DNA from: Gonapodya prolifera JEL478
Taxonomy: Eukaryota > Monoblepharomycota > Monoblepharidomycetes > Monoblepharidales > Gonapodyaceae
DNA length: 64,000 nt
Assembly (NCBI GenBank): GCA_001574975.1
Contig: KQ965753.1
Span: 372,001 to 436,000 of the forward strand
Reading direction: 5' to 3'
The position numbers and the translations under genes are program-made. Shown piece after piece: positions 11,440-24,600 of this stretch (position 1 is the stretch's first letter; each line of letters begins with the position of its first letter). Under the pieces are notes generated by a model. That model did no database searches. It saw only the letters and a program-made list of their open reading frames with translations, and was not told where the DNA came from.

Positions 11440-13922
11440 TGGTTGCTCTTGACTCGCAGGCGTCCAAAGTCCGCAGTCAGCGCAGCACTCCACTGAGGGA
11501 TCCAGCGGCCAGTTTCGCAATCCTTCCGCCCGAGGTGCTGAGAGAAATCTTCCTGCACGTCGATGCGCCGAAACATTCCGCCTTGTGTGCAAAGCGACCG
11601 CCGGAGCGTGTCGTGGTTGGAACATCGCGACGTTCGATTGGCTCCGAATGCGGGGGGGGGGTGACTTGCCTTGCGCGGAAAAGCAAAATGATGTGACCGA
11701 CGTTTCATCGATAGGAATGGACCGGATGCTGTCTGGTACTCCCTGCTCACGAGATGGCCATCGTTGCTCGAATCCGCCCCGTTCGTAAACTGGTTACTCG
11801 AGCGATCAACACCGCCAAGGATGATATTGCAGCACAAATTGCGTCTCGACTCACTGTTCACGTTGAGCCCCATGTTGGTCACGCTAGCATCCGAAACAGC
11901 CTATTTCGATGTCTTGTCAAACGTGAGGTGTCACGGCGTTTTCGGAACTTTTTGGTACCATGAAGTGACCTTCTTGGGCTGTACTAAAGGGTCAAAGTCA
12001 AACTGCGCAGGATTATCACCTGTTCTTGAACACTTTCAAAGATGGCAATACCCCGAAACTCATGGAGCTCGTCACTCAATTTGGTTTTGTTCCCTACCCG
12101 AGGCACACATGGTAGTGCTCATGCTAAGCTCCACCTGCGCCTCTTCTAATTAAAACTCGCCAGCGATGAAGCCATTAACAGGATTTTCAGAACACCGCCT
12201 CCAGACACATTCCGCCTCTCTATTGAAATTATTCCAGAAACGATTTCCCGCCCTCCCCTCAAAGGCGTCATTGACAAGTGGTGCTCACGGGGCCTCGACT
12301 GTCGTCCCATTATCAGCCAGCTATTCATCAACATCGTCAATGCACGGCTTCGGTTGTTACCGGCAGCGATTCCCTTGTCCACCATTGTCAACGTCTTCAG
12401 AGCTTTTGAGTTCTCTCGCTCCTTTCCCCAAGTCGCCCAACTCTCCAGCACAGTATCCGACAGCAGTATCGAGAATGGAGATTGGGTCGTCGATGCGATG
12501 CAAGCCATCCAGAGGAACTTTCCAGCACCCTTCGTGGACTTTGAAACGCTGATTGTGAAACTTGAAGAAAAGCGCCACTTGTTTAATTGCGACTGGCTCT
12601 GGACCGTCGTATCGGCACACGTCGCCAGGGATTGTTGTTTGTCCGGTGGCATCACACCAAAATGCCTCTTGATCGCGTTTCGATGTACCACGCGTACGTG
12701 TCTCACACTCACGCGCGACGGCGTTTCCCCATCATACCGTACCACATTTGCGAAATGCCTCGTGACTCTTTCATATTACATTGACATGCATGCACCTTGG
12801 ACGTCTCAAGTGTTTGGTGATTTTATCGCAGGAGTGGTTGATCTGCTCCCCACCATGAAATCACCCACCACAAAGAGTTATCTCTGCAGTTCCAAGGACA
12901 TGGCAACGAACCGCAGCATCGCCCAACAATGCGGGACACTTATCAACCTATATCCCGTGCCACCCCTCCCCCATTGCAAAGGGCGCCACCAACCTCGTGC
13001 TCGGATGTTGCGCCGCCCCAATGGGAGATGGACGACCCAAGATGGACAACATATACGGGCATATCATCGGCGCTCGACGTCAAAATGCCAGTCAAGTTCT
13101 AGCTCCACTTCTCTATTGTTGGAAGTGGGACAACGCAACAATGGGGTTGCTCTAAACCAAAGGCATGTTGAGATCATGACGTTTTTCTGTTCTTTGGATG
13201 GCATTGAGACTCCTCACGGTTACGTCCTCAACGTTCAATGTGAAAATTCGAATTCGCCGCCTATTTAAAGCAATTCTGGACCAATACAGGTCCACAGCAA
13301 CCCATTCCCAGATGTGCCGTCGCTGTGGGATCCCAGCAATGAGCTTGCACACGCCATAACATGCGAGCTCACGTATCTGGCAGTAAAAGAGGTTGTATCC
13401 ATGAGCAGCCCCCAATTGGGTTCTGGCCCGCTCCCAGCGGAAAATTTCCCGGTTGCTGGGACGCTCTTTGTGGAACCTAAAGCACCCCAACCGCAGAAAC
13501 TGATGAAATGGTCCAACGAGAAAGGGATTTGGTTCACGCCAGCGCATGCGAGGCTGGCGGCAAAGGTCGAAGTGTCCTTGGCGAGTCCTGTCGGGTCGAC
13601 GATCTCGAAGGTCATGGCACACCTTTTGCAGCAGACCCGGATGAACGTTCGCGTGCTGGGCAAAGCGTACAGACATGGTACCATTGGAGACGAATCCACG
13701 AGCGCCCAAAAGCAACTAGGATACCTTGCGACTGCGAAACGGAATGGTCTGGACGTGGGCGCTGTTTGGTCCCCAGCCTCAGTGAGGACGGTTCGTGAGG
13801 CGTGGATGATGCAAATGATGGACATTGTTGGTGAGATGGAGAAAGTGGGGAAAGAGAGTACGCCGCTTCTAAGGGCGTTTCGTGAGCTGGTCGGGGACAG
13901 GCTAGTTGGGTTTGATGCGTGA
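11440..13922 (+). pseudogene. F-box-type protein gene, frame-disrupted
   Basis: The start region encodes ILPPEVLREIFLHVDAPK, an F-box signature. The expected continuation FRLVCKATAGACRGWN lies in another frame, about one base off. A third frame then carries PDAVWYSLLTRWPSLLES, another long stretch runs from about 12,150 (SDEAINRIFRTPPPDTFRLS) to about 12,980, and a final clean frame covers 13,314-13,922. All are on the plus strand in the right order and read as one globular protein. F-box proteins are substrate adaptors of SCF ubiquitin ligases, but no substrate-binding domain is recognisable. Some of the frame changes could be introns; the one inside the F-box is too tight for that. It is either a pseudogene or a gene hit by assembly indels. 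Confidence 0.5.
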
Positions 13923-14027
13923 TGATTTTGGTGACGATATTTCCGACTTCCGAGGATATTTCTGTATTGCGAGAGTGTTTTGATAGACAATTCATGACAG
14001 GCTGTGCTATTCTTCGTAATGTAGTTT

Positions 14028-14880
14028 CTATCTTGTCATGAAACGCGACGCTGTCGATGTCAAGGTTACACCTCGAGTCTTATCCAAGTACTGTTCAACC
14101 TCTAGTTCCGTCCACTCCCACAGCACCCTTCTCACCGCTTCATTCCCACAGAACTTTGTCCCCTTCGCCGGCACACCCGCTGGTCCATAAAACCCGCCAC
14201 TCTCGATATCCCCCTTCTTCACCATACACGCCCAAAGGTAGCTCTTGCACCCTTCCTGCAGGCTCATCATGCCCCCATACAACACCCATCCTAAAGCGCG
14301 CTGGGAGGTGCGGTCGAACCACGGCAATTTGCTGGATCCGGGCGTGTCCACCATTCCCGAGTGCACGATCAGCACGGTCAAATCGGGGTTGCGACGGGCG
14401 AGCACACGAGCGTGCAGGAGACAGTCGATTTTGGATTGTGGGTAGCTCTGCCTTACATGCACGTCGGGGTCTTTGAATATCACGGGGTTCGGTGGGCCAG
14501 GTTGTTTGTTCAACAGTGCGGCGAGTGAGGAGATTTGCATCACGTCGCCGCCACCGGTGGCACTGGCACGTTTCAAAGCGGGTAAGAGCAACCTGATCAG
14601 CAGTGCGTGTGCCATGTAGTTCACGCCCACGAGGAGCTCGAAGCCGTCGGCGGTAGTTGCCGTGCTGGAGGAGCGGACCAAGACGACCGTGCTGCAAATA
14701 AACACGTCTAGGGGCTCCTCCTCGCTAATCACAGCCAGGAACGAGCGAGCGGCGTCGCGCACGGCTGCGAGGGAGGCCATGTCACATGGTACGGGTGTGA
14801 TCTTTGTTGATGGGGAGGTTGACGTGATGGCGTGAGCGGAGGAAGACGATGAGGGTCGGCGAAGGTTGAATATGTGGGTA
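14028..14880 (-). CDS. Short-chain dehydrogenase/reductase, N-terminally incomplete
   Basis: NAD(P)-dependent oxidoreductase of the classical SDR type. Visible parts are VPCDMASLAAVRDAARSFLA (after strand 3), VNYMAHALLIRLLLPAL, ISSLAALLNKQPG, the active-site SYPQSK (YxxxK), VLIVHSGMVDTPG and a C-terminal GFYGPAGVP and VRRVLWEWTELEVE. The Rossmann glycine motif (TGxxxGxG) is not found upstream in any minus frame, and the NNAG motif is replaced by ICSTVV. The upstream sequence is instead used by a plus-strand open frame starting at 14,947. The gene therefore looks truncated, unless a small exon was missed. The substrate is unknown. It is related to, but clearly distinct from, the SDR array at 27-36 kb. 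Confidence 0.6.
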
Positions 14881-14946
14881 GGGAGGACGAGCGAGATTGG
14901 CGAGAGCTCAGACGGTGGCGCCTCCTCTTTCCACCCAATCCACACG

Positions 14947-15225
14947 ATGGCCGCCGCGTTTCTCCCCGACGCGCTCTTTGCCCTCATCTGCCCAACGCCC
15001 CGCGACTCCCTCGTCCGCCTTGCCGCCTCCTCTTCCCAATCTCCACCCGACTGCTCGGCGCAAGCGGTCCAGACTGTTCTGCACACGGCAGTCTTCTGCG
15101 CGCTGCTGGCGTACGCTTACGTGTCGTACCTGAATACAAAGATCCTCAAGTGGAGGAAGCTGGCGGCGAACAAGGACCAGGAGCTGAAAGTTGGGAGCTC
15201 AGCGGGTTTCGGGGTTTCGAGGCGT
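14947..15225 (+). CDS. Small single-pass membrane protein, first exon
   Basis: From the ATG at 14947 the frame reads MAAAFLPDALFALICP, then a hydrophobic helix VLHTAVFCALLAYAYVSYL followed at once by a basic stretch (NTKILKWRKLAANKDQE), the pattern of a membrane anchor with a cytosolic coiled coil. Near 15,470 the plus strand again shows coiled-coil-like sequence (LSSQVDELEEK, then LKKELGLRSSS), probably a later exon. The end of the gene is not resolved. It lies head to head with the truncated SDR. Family unknown. Confidence 0.35.
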
Positions 15226-15239
15226 GTCTGAGCGATGGG

Positions 15240-16870
15240 CGCTTCATTCTTCGTCCCTTTCACGATACTTTGCTTGAGCGGACATGTGGAATCCTTGCAT
15301 TCGGATCAATTCGGGAGAGGAGGTGCGAAAGGGTCCATTCCCGGATTCGGCAGCTTGGATTCCCTCCGGCGCGAGAACGTGCGGTATGATCACCATCTTG
15401 CTTTTATCTGCGCGTACTCTGTCTGGGCCAGTAATACCTTGATGTAATTGTCCTCACTCAGGCTGTCGAGTCAAGTTGACGAGTTGGAGGAAAAGTCGTG
15501 GCGTTGAAGAAGGAGCTGGGTTTGCGGTCTTCGTCCACGGAAACTTTCACTCCAATGCCAGCGATTTGATGGCGAGCCTTTTGGGGAACCTTTCGCTCGA
15601 ATGGGCAGTCACCTGGGTCAATCGCGCCTGTCCATGTACCTCGAAGCTCATTGTACGTATGCTCCTTTTGCTTCTTTGTACCAGGGGCAGTAGATTCGGG
15701 AACTAAATGAAAATAAAGGCTTGAATGTATCGGTGTACTGCTATCATTGTCAGGGCCCCGGGTGGCATTGCCTCACGCCTCCCGTGGCGAAATTATTTTA
15801 TCGCAGCTTGTTCATATCAGAAGTGAGGTAACGGGACTTCCCAATGTCAGCATTGTCGAATCACTGCTGAAGCGTGGAGTACAACCGATGCAGGCCCTCC
15901 GTTCCATCCAGGCCGATCACCATCTTCAAATTTCACATCATTCCATCACTGTAGAGGCCTGATCGTCGCAAGTCGAATGGGTAATGAGCAACACATGTTA
16001 GCCTCCCTTAAGACAAGGCTTTGTTTGGTGGCATGCTTCAGTCGGAATTAGTAGGTCACCATTTTATGTATCAATCACATTGGTAGTTTTATAAACTTGG
16101 ATTTTGGTACATGTGAAGGTGGAAAATGTATCAAAACAACCATGAAATAATTTAAGGCACTGCATGACTCACTTCCGCCTGCATGCTTCGTTCAATGGGT
16201 CTATTCCTCGTGTCGCAGAAGAGGAACTTCAGTGATGGAAAAGAAAATCGGCAAGCCAAAAGTGAAAGTGTTTCTGGAGACCTCCATTGGCACCGTCCAC
16301 GTCGTGTGAAATCCGGCGAAGGAACGCAAAGTGCTTAAAATTTGAGATTGCGGTAACTAGTTTGATGCTATACTGGCTCGTATAACAAAGAGAACAACAG
16401 TCTGTAGCGGTTTTGAATGCAAACGATTCGGGACTTTCGTGTTCGAAAGCCATTCGTCCGTTCACAGAGCTAATTGAAAAGAATTTTTAGTTGTTTTGAG
16501 AATATTGTACACAATACAACAGAATACGCAAATTTCTTATTTTTGGAAAAACAAGGGAATACCCGACGAAAGACATCAATCAGAATAACGCGGGAATCGT
16601 GCAATAGAGTGCAGCAGGCAAACGACAACGCAACGGCGAGTAGTCCAAAATTATTTACAACCTTCCGGCCAGTGCGGGTCCTCGCCGAAAATACGTGTTG
16701 AGTTGCGTTCCGAAGGCGTGCGCTGCGCGCGGAGACGCTGCAGAGTTGTTCCCTTCTTTCCGACCGAGTCCTCATGTCGTCGTCGCATAACCGAGATTTT
16801 AAGTGTGAAGAAAAGAAAAAGGTGCAGATTCCCCCTCGCCCGCTTCCCACAATCCCCCTCGCTCAGCGGC
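15240..16870. other. Mostly unassigned sequence
   Basis: Short frames on both strands only. The part around 16,000-16,600 is AT-rich. Apart from the possible continuation of the 14,947 gene near 15,470-15,700, I see no supported gene. Confidence 0.35.
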
Positions 16871-16874
16871 TCCT

Positions 16875-19800
16875 TCACGAGGACAACGCTGCGACCGCCC
16901 TCACTGCCTGCCAGAGCTCCATCTCCACCTCTTTCGCCACCTGTCTCCTCCTTTCCGCTGCCGCAAGTGGTCCGATCTTGCTCTTCGTCACTTTGACTGG
17001 AGGACCCGGGAACTTGACGACTCGGANNNNNNNNNNNNNNNNNNNNNNNNNNNNNNNNNNNNNNNNNNNNNNNNNNNNNNNNNNNNNNNNNNNNNNNNNN
17101 NNNNNNNNNNNNNNNNNNNNNNNNNNNNNNNNNNNNNNNNNNNNNNNNNNNNNNNNNNNNNNNNNNNNNNNNNNNNNNNNNNNNNNNNNNNNNNNNNNNN
17201 NNNNNNNNNNNNNNNNNNNNNNNNNNNNNNNNNNNNNNNNNNNNNNNNNNNNNNNNNNNNNNNNNNNNNNNNNNNNNNNNNNNNNNNNNNNNNNNNNNNN
17301 NNNNNNNNNNNNNNNNNNNNNNNNNNNNNNNNNNNNNNNNNNNNNNNNNNNNNNNNNNNNNNNNNNNNNNNNNNNNNNNNNNNNNNNNNNNNNNNNNNNN
17401 NNNNNNNNNNNNNNNNNNNNNNNNNNNNNNNNNNNNNNNNNNNNNNNNNNNNNNNNNNNNNNNGGTCCGGCCGGACCCCACGAAAGCGGCAGCTCGGCCA
17501 AGAGCTCCTCCAGGTCTTCCGACTCCTTTTCACCCGTTCCAAAGGCGAACCCATCACGAGCCCTCTTCCTCGACTTAGCATAGTCGGCGAGAACGAGTTC
17601 GGACAGGTATGCATCTTTTTGTGCCGCCGCCACCAGGGCGAGACCTGTCGGCAGATCAGCGAGGTCAGGGTACGCGCTGCGAACTGCTTCTGCGAGACTG
17701 GGGTGGCGGTCGAGCAACGATGTCGTGTGTGCTAGGATGATCTTGTCTGTAACTGTCGTCTGCTTTGGCACATGGGTCGACGGGTGGTAGGCACCATCGT
17801 CCGCTGATATGTCCTTCGCAGTGGGCTTGCGCTCAAACTCAGGTGGGGCTGGTCTGGGCATGGCAGAAATGTGAGGTTTCGCCTTGACGCCCGAGTGCCT
17901 GGCCTTCATCTTTGGCGGTTCCCGTGGCACTGCAAGGTAGTCGCTCTCCGAGAGTACTGCTGTAGCTGGCATTGCAGGTAGCGCCAGTGAATACGGGATA
18001 GGCGGAGCAGTGCGGAAGGAGAAGGGTGCCTCCGAAGCTGTTTTCGCAAGGTCAGCATATGGGGTTGTTGCAGGCGCGAGCTCTTCTTCAGCTGGAATAG
18101 AAGCCGTCACACCGTCCGCGTCCTTTCGTATCACTACAAGCAGGGGCAGGCGCTCCACATTATCTTCCATCAACCACTTCTTCGCCGCTTTCTTCGTCTT
18201 GCCGGTCTGCTTGTGTCCCTCATGCATCGGCACTCCCGAGAACCCTCCAACAACGTCTTCTGCCATAGCCATCGCTGCTGCTGCAACATCTTCGGCCTGT
18301 TTGACAGCCGCCTCGACCCCTTTCGCCATCTGGTTCGCTTTGGCCTTTTTCTCCTTGTCGCCTGAATGCCCCTTTTTGACGCCGGGGTTGCCGATGACTG
18401 CCGAACCAGACCGACCACAGGATGGGTAGGACTCAGAACTCCTGCGTTTGCCTTCGACGCGGACCGAGCGCATTCCCGCCATATCGCCGAAGTCGATGTC
18501 GCGCCCGGTTGTAACGCTTCTGGTCGGGTCCGGGTCGTGGAATAAGAGCCGCTTCGTCGACCTGGGATATATTGCCATTCTGATGGTGTTCTCTTTGTTG
18601 CCGTTGGGGGAAATCTTGTCTGCACCACCCCCCACTGGACCAGTGCGTGATTGTGGCGGTGAGGCGAGATCTTGAGATGCATTGAGAATGAGTGCCCACG
18701 GATCGTTGGGTGCGGATGGACGGTTCAGTGGTATCACCGGGGATGGGTTGCGCGCGATTTCGGCGAGGGAACGTCGCGGCATCGAGGTGAGCGGAAGTAG
18801 GTCGTCCGGCGACGAGAATGTAAGGTACGACGAGGACATGTACAGGTCGCTCTTTCCTGGTGTGATTGATCCCCCTCCGATCAGTGCATCACTCTCTACC
18901 TCTGGCTCCTCGAACATCAGGCTTTCGTTCCACTTGGGCACCTCGCCAAATACAACGCTCGGGTTCACCGCTACGTTTGCAGTCCTCCTGGGACCTTGCG
19001 AGAGTAGTAGGCTTGTGCTTGCCGGGTCAGATACGTCGATCCCCGCTGCAGCGAGTAGGTCTGCGCTTGCCGGGTCGGTAACGTCGATCCCTGCCGCGGT
19101 GAGCAGGTCGACTGGATCATCTTCGTCGTCCGAGGTGGCTCGCTCGATGGTCACGTCGGCGATGATGGCGGTCATCGATCCCCGGGGTGGTGAAGAGCAG
19201 GGCACTTGTCGAGCAGCGCGAGCGGGCGTTGAGAGTTGGCGCAAGCGGAGTCGAGGAGGGTTGGTAGTCTGGGCTGCAAGAAAGAGAGGGCCAATCAGAA
19301 CACCAGCCGCAATCCATCCGCGGACGAGAAGAACAGCATCGCTTTGATTTAAGACGAAGCTCTGCCCTCGACGTCCACATCCCTCAAGACCAAACCCCGG
19401 AAGCATCATACGTACCATCACGTGTAGGTGACCCTGGGGGAGACATGAGACTGTCCGGAAAAAATCCCAGCTGCGCTTGTGCCTGCACTACGAGCGCGGA
19501 GGAAGTCAACTGTGTGGCCACCTCGAGGTCAATGCCTTCGAACTGCTGTGTAGTTTTTGCATCCGTCGGGGTCTCTGCTCCAGCCTGCTGCACTTTCTCT
19601 TCATCTTCACCATCCACAACAGTCGCAGCTTGCGAGTGCTCGAGGGGTTTGTCTGTCGCGTCCTGTGACTGCGAGGGGTGTGCAAGTGTTTCGAGGGACG
19701 GTGTGGTAGTGGCTTGAACTGAGCAAATCGTTTTCGTAGGGCTGGGAGACTGGTCTGCATCGTCATCCGAGTCGGAGTCCACCAGGAATTCGGAGCCAGG

Positions 19801-20346
19801 CATGGGTTCGGAGACGGGTGTCATTACACTAGCAGGCAGCAGAGGAAGGGGGCAGGTGAGTATTGGGGACGAAGTGAGGATCAAGTGCGCGGAAAACAAG
19901 AATAATTAGTATTTGTCGGTTTCTATGCTTGGAATTATGCGCGGGAAGGACGCAATTCATTGTCCATCCTCGGCTTACGACACTTACCGCCACAAGTCTG
20001 TCTCGGCCAACCAGGTCGCATTTACGCCCGGTGGCACCACATACAAGTCCGTCAGAGGGCCATTCACGTATGTGCTCGACGCGAACCTCGCTGGGGAGAG
20101 AAGTGTGGACTCGGGATGGTCGACCGACAGAGAACCCTCGAGGGTCTCGACAAAGTCCAGCACGGCAGCGGCCCCTCTCGAAGCGCCAAATAGGTCGAAC
20201 ACGTCGTCTTCCTCAAAGTCCTCGAGTCCTTCGTTGGCGTATTCCGCGTCCAGGTGTGGTGACCTTCTGAGGCTCGGACCTGTCAGCTGGTTGAACTGGC
20301 TGGGCGACTCGTCAGGCAGCGTGAGGAAGGAGGAAGAGCAGCTCAT
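16875..20346 (-). CDS. Uncharacterised protein of about 1,056 residues, interrupted by an assembly gap
   Basis: Three exons join in frame: 20346-19988, 19828-19416 and 19273-16875. The product starts MSCSSSFLTLPDESPSQ, is acidic and Ser/Thr-rich over its first 250 residues, and then holds a tandem duplication: LLTAAGIDVTDPASAD followed directly by LLAAAGIDVSDPAS. Next come a disordered region, a Lys/Ala-rich stretch around KKAKANQMAKGVEAAVKQAE, and a better-folded C-terminal part with TDKIILAHTTSLLDRHPSLAEAVRSAYPD. About 145 codons are Ns (17,027-17,463). After the gap the frame resumes with VVKFPGPPVKVTKSK and ends in a helix. I recognise no family. The frame across the gap is assumed. Confidence 0.6.
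17027..17463. other. Assembly gap (about 437 N)
   Basis: A run of N inside the last exon of the uncharacterised gene. The true length of the missing sequence is unknown. Confidence 0.99.
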
Positions 20347-21651
20347 TGGCTGCTTGTTGTCGATGGCTTAGTGATTGATGGCTGTTGCAACGTTTCAAAA
20401 GTCGGAAGTCAAACAGACGCCAGCGGAAAAAAAACACCTCCAAGTCCACGAAACCGTCGTTCTCCCGAGGGAAACACAAGTATATTCCTTATAAAACGCT
20501 TACGTGGTGGTAGAGGCCGCCTCCCTCGACGCGTTTGGGCGATCCAGCTTGCGGTGAGGTTGGGAGGTTTTTGCTGCCAGCGGGAATTCACCCCCCTGAC
20601 AGATTCAAATTTCACCTCTATACTTTCGAAAAGACCAGTGGAAATTTTAAATTTTATCGATTTCTTTATTTTACTGCGCTTCTATGGTCTTCTGACGTGT
20701 CAGACGCCCTCACTTCACTCTCGTCATCAAACCTTTCAGATTTGCGCCGACCAGCTTGGTCTCTTCGAAGCCTTCCAAAACCACACCATAGATAGAAGTG
20801 AAAAGGAGGTATCGCAATCCGTTTGTGTGCGCGGTGCCATGTTGTTCCGGTAGCTCGTTCCGCTATAATTTGCCCAAACGGGATGCTTGCACCTCGTCAC
20901 CCCAAACTCAAGTCATCGATTTTGTCACAGGAACTTCGATCTGCGGGGAAAGCTCAAAATCGACACCAATAATATTTATTCTGCGTGAAAAATGTCCCGA
21001 CAAGTCTTGATTCCAACAGTGCCCGTATGGTGAGCCCCGCTCGGGGTTTTGTGCTGGATGGAGTGCCACACATCCGGCATTGATTCAACCCAACCTTCCG
21101 GTTTCTCTCAAGACACGCGTCATTTTCCATCCATCTACGTTTGTATCAAGATTAATGTCGGGGTAGAAGGCCAGAGAGGCCTCTGGATGTGGGGCGATTT
21201 CGCAAAAAGGCCACATGTGGCGCGGAACTCACAAACGCATGAACCAGGCGTCAGCAGCTAAATTGCGTCATATTAATTCTTGGAAGAAGTAGATTCCATG
21301 TCGCGATGGCAAGAAAATATAAGTTACATATTCAAAATGGAAATCGTTGGGTGACACACGCACTTGTACCTCTGAAATAGAGGTTACTTGTATTTCTTTC
21401 GAGCAATATCCACCGTGCACGTTTAAACAGCCAGTTCTCACTGTTAAAAGAGCAGCCGACCTCGCTTAATTCGGTCGAAAGGAAGTGCACAGGCCACCCT
21501 CGAAGAGAGTGGAGACTCCGTTTTCGACCATCATTCGTTGATCATTTTCTACCCCCATAAATGATACCGCTAATGCATTCAAAGATATAGGTTCCCCCTC
21601 GCACAGACTTCTTCCCGTCCAATAGATGGAAGCAAGACGACACGTGTCCCA
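20347..21651. other. Intergenic, no gene recognised
   Basis: About 1.3 kb between the start of the 20,346 gene and the 3' end of the repeat protein, both on the minus strand. It should hold the promoter of the 20,346 gene. Only short, unconvincing frames are present. Confidence 0.4.
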
Positions 21652-24600
21652 TCACTCCAACTCAAAATTGTGGAACTCCCTTGACAGCCGCTTCTCCAAC
21701 ATCCCAATTTCTTTGACGGAAAGGTCGGACGCGTACCGCGCCATCGTCGAAGGCTCGCCACTCATATCCCCAGTGTCGTCGCCTTCCTCCCCGGCATTCG
21801 TCGTACTGGGATCCTGTATCCGATCGCCACTCGAGGGTCCCTGTGGGTGAGCTCGATCCACCCCGGCAGGTGCCTTCCCTTTCGATGATCCAGGGGCGTG
21901 TACCTTATCCTCGATCTCCTTCACGATATCCTGATCCCGAGGCACCTGCACAACAGCGGACCGTTCCGCGAATCTGACACTCCCGTGAGCACCCCACGAC
22001 AGACGGTGAGGGCGCGGATGGGCGAGTTCTGAGCTGGAGCCCGCTGCGGATCCTGATCCTCCTCCTCCTGCTTCATGCCCTTCCTTAGGACGACGAACGG
22101 GAACAGACGACTGGTCCTTTTCGCGACCATCCCGGCTTTGAGACCGCAGGATGCCAGGACTCGCGGCGAGCTTCCTTTCCAGGATCTCGACTTCCCGTAT
22201 CGACAGGTCCGAACCAACCTTGGGCAATTGGCCAAGCTCCCCGCCCGTACCTTCGCTGGTTCCAGGCACGGCAAGCAGATCATCAGCCTCGTCGCTATCT
22301 CTACCAGCTCCCGAATACGCTGTAGTGGCACCGTCTGACTCCAAGTCAGCAGCTGATGCAAAGTCGTCCGCATCCAGAAGGTGTGCCGTCCGAGCGGAGG
22401 GAGAGCGCTGGAAGCCAGGTGACGCAGACCGCTTGGCTGATTGAAGGAGGTCCTCGACGCTTGCAACGGCTGCGAACATCATTCGAGAACGACACAGAAA
22501 CTGATTGTTCGACGAAACACGTACCATCTTGATCCCTCTCGACCCGAACCACGCTCGCCTTCCTCGAAAACGACACTTTATGACCGCCTTGCTCGTCCTC
22601 CTTTTCCTCCCTCTTCCTCTCCAATATCTGCATCTCCCTCAAACTCAAATCGCTCGCCCAACGCTCAACAGCAGCACCATCCGGGCCTACAGGAGGACCG
22701 CCAATCGCAGCAGTTCCCATTCCAAGTCCCAGAACCACGCCGGCAACGATGGGTACTTCCGAGTCGATATCGTCCGACGTTTGAGTGGCACCAGGTCCAG
22801 TCGGAATATCCGAATTGCTGGAGGCGATCCCTCCGATACGCACACGAGGCTGATCTTTTCCGACGTGAATAACCTCGGGGGGAGTAGGAGAGAAGGCAAC
22901 CTTTCCAGGAGTGTGCCAGTTAACACCAGGTTGACCGACGACTTCAAGCGGTACCATGACCCACCCTATCTCCTCCCCTTCTTGGGTCGTCCTGTTCGCC
23001 ACTCGCCGTCCTTTCCCTCATCAACCTTTCCTCCAACATCGCCAGCTCTCTATGACTCAAATCACTCGCAACACTCTCTCCGTCCCCTGTGCTCTCCTGT
23101 GGTGTGTGCGGAAGAGACCCGTGAGAACGCGTCACCAGCTCGTCGTCCAAGGAAATAGCCGGCTGGTCCCGAGGAACATGCACGACGGCAGGGTTTGTAT
23201 TAAACAACACTTTGCCGTGGGCGGAGGATTCATCGTCGTCGTCACCTGCCCCGTCACGCTCGTCTAGGACTTTCTCGAGCATGTCGATCTCCTTGATACT
23301 AAGGTCGCTCGCGTAGCGCCCCACGGGGTGCGTGGATTCCTGCTGGCCTGAGTCGTCGCCCTCGTCCTCTTGCTCCTCCGATGAGTCGGGTACCATGACA
23401 GATGTGGACGCTTCCATCGCAAGAGCTGCTTCGGAGCTCCCGCGGAGGTGCTCGGTCGAGGATTTTCGGGAGGACGAGCGGGTGGATGCCGAATGGATCC
23501 GGATGTCGTCGATTTCGTCCTCGATCGGAATGTGCTGTAAATGATACGTCCAGTGGTGTAAGAGGAAATGCGCGAGGCTGGGCTTTCTCAACCTTACCTC
23601 TTGATCCTTGGGAACGGGAACAACTGCAACTCCCTTGAACCGAACCTGTCCTTGTACGCCCCTCTCCGCCCCACCCCACTCCCCTTCCCCATCCCTCTCC
23701 CGCTTCTCGGCCATCTTCTCTTCGAGCAGATCTAGTTCTCTCAGACTCATGTCGGACGCAAAGCCGCCGGAAAGGCCATCTTCTTCGTCGTCGGCACCGC
23801 CTGGCGGGGTGTCCGGGACCGATGGGGCACGACGGATGGATGGAGACGGACCCCTCGAAGGCGGACGACCGTCAAGGGAGAGGGGAACGGGCACTTGATC
23901 CCGTGGGACAGAAACCACCGATGGTTTGGGGGAGAAGGAAACCTGGGAGGAGGGCCTACTTATATGGCGATCATCGGTGGGGGAGACAGAGGATTTGACC
24001 GACCTTACTCAAAGGCGGACCCCCTCTCCGTCCACCTTCAGTCTCTTCGCCGTCGTCCTCTTGCCATTCATCTGCATCCTCCTCCTCATCTGCAGGGCCT
24101 CGCTCCTCCAATTTCTCTTCCAGGAGTTCAACCTCTCTTAAACTCAAGTCGCTCGCGAAGCTACCTCCACCGAGCCGACTGCTTGGTCTCCCAATGCTCG
24201 CACTTCGTTCACCGGGTGGGCGATCGGAGGAACGTGAACGACGGCGGTGGGGGGGGGAGGTAGGTGGTGTATGTGATGGCGGCAAGTATTCCGATTCGAG
24301 GGGAACAAGAGCTTGGTCGCGAGGAATGGTATGTGTTTGTGGTATTGGAGAAAATTGGACCTTCGGGGACCAGAACGAGTGGTGGTTGATCCAACGCGAG
24401 ACATTGAACATCAACCAATTCGGACCGGTCTCACCTTGTGGTCATCTCCTTCCGCCTGTAATCCTTCACCTTGCGCAGCATGATCAACCACCCATTGTTC
24501 CTCCAGCTTCCTGCTGAGCAGTGCGACCTCCCTCACGCTAAGATCCGACGCGGAGGGCCGAGAGCCAAGAGGACCCCTCTCGTCCATCGGAGTTCCCGGA

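Noticed and set aside
16988-17614. Long open frames across the N run on both strands
   Set aside because: They exist only because N blocks contain no stop codons. Only the minus frame with real sequence on both sides was used.
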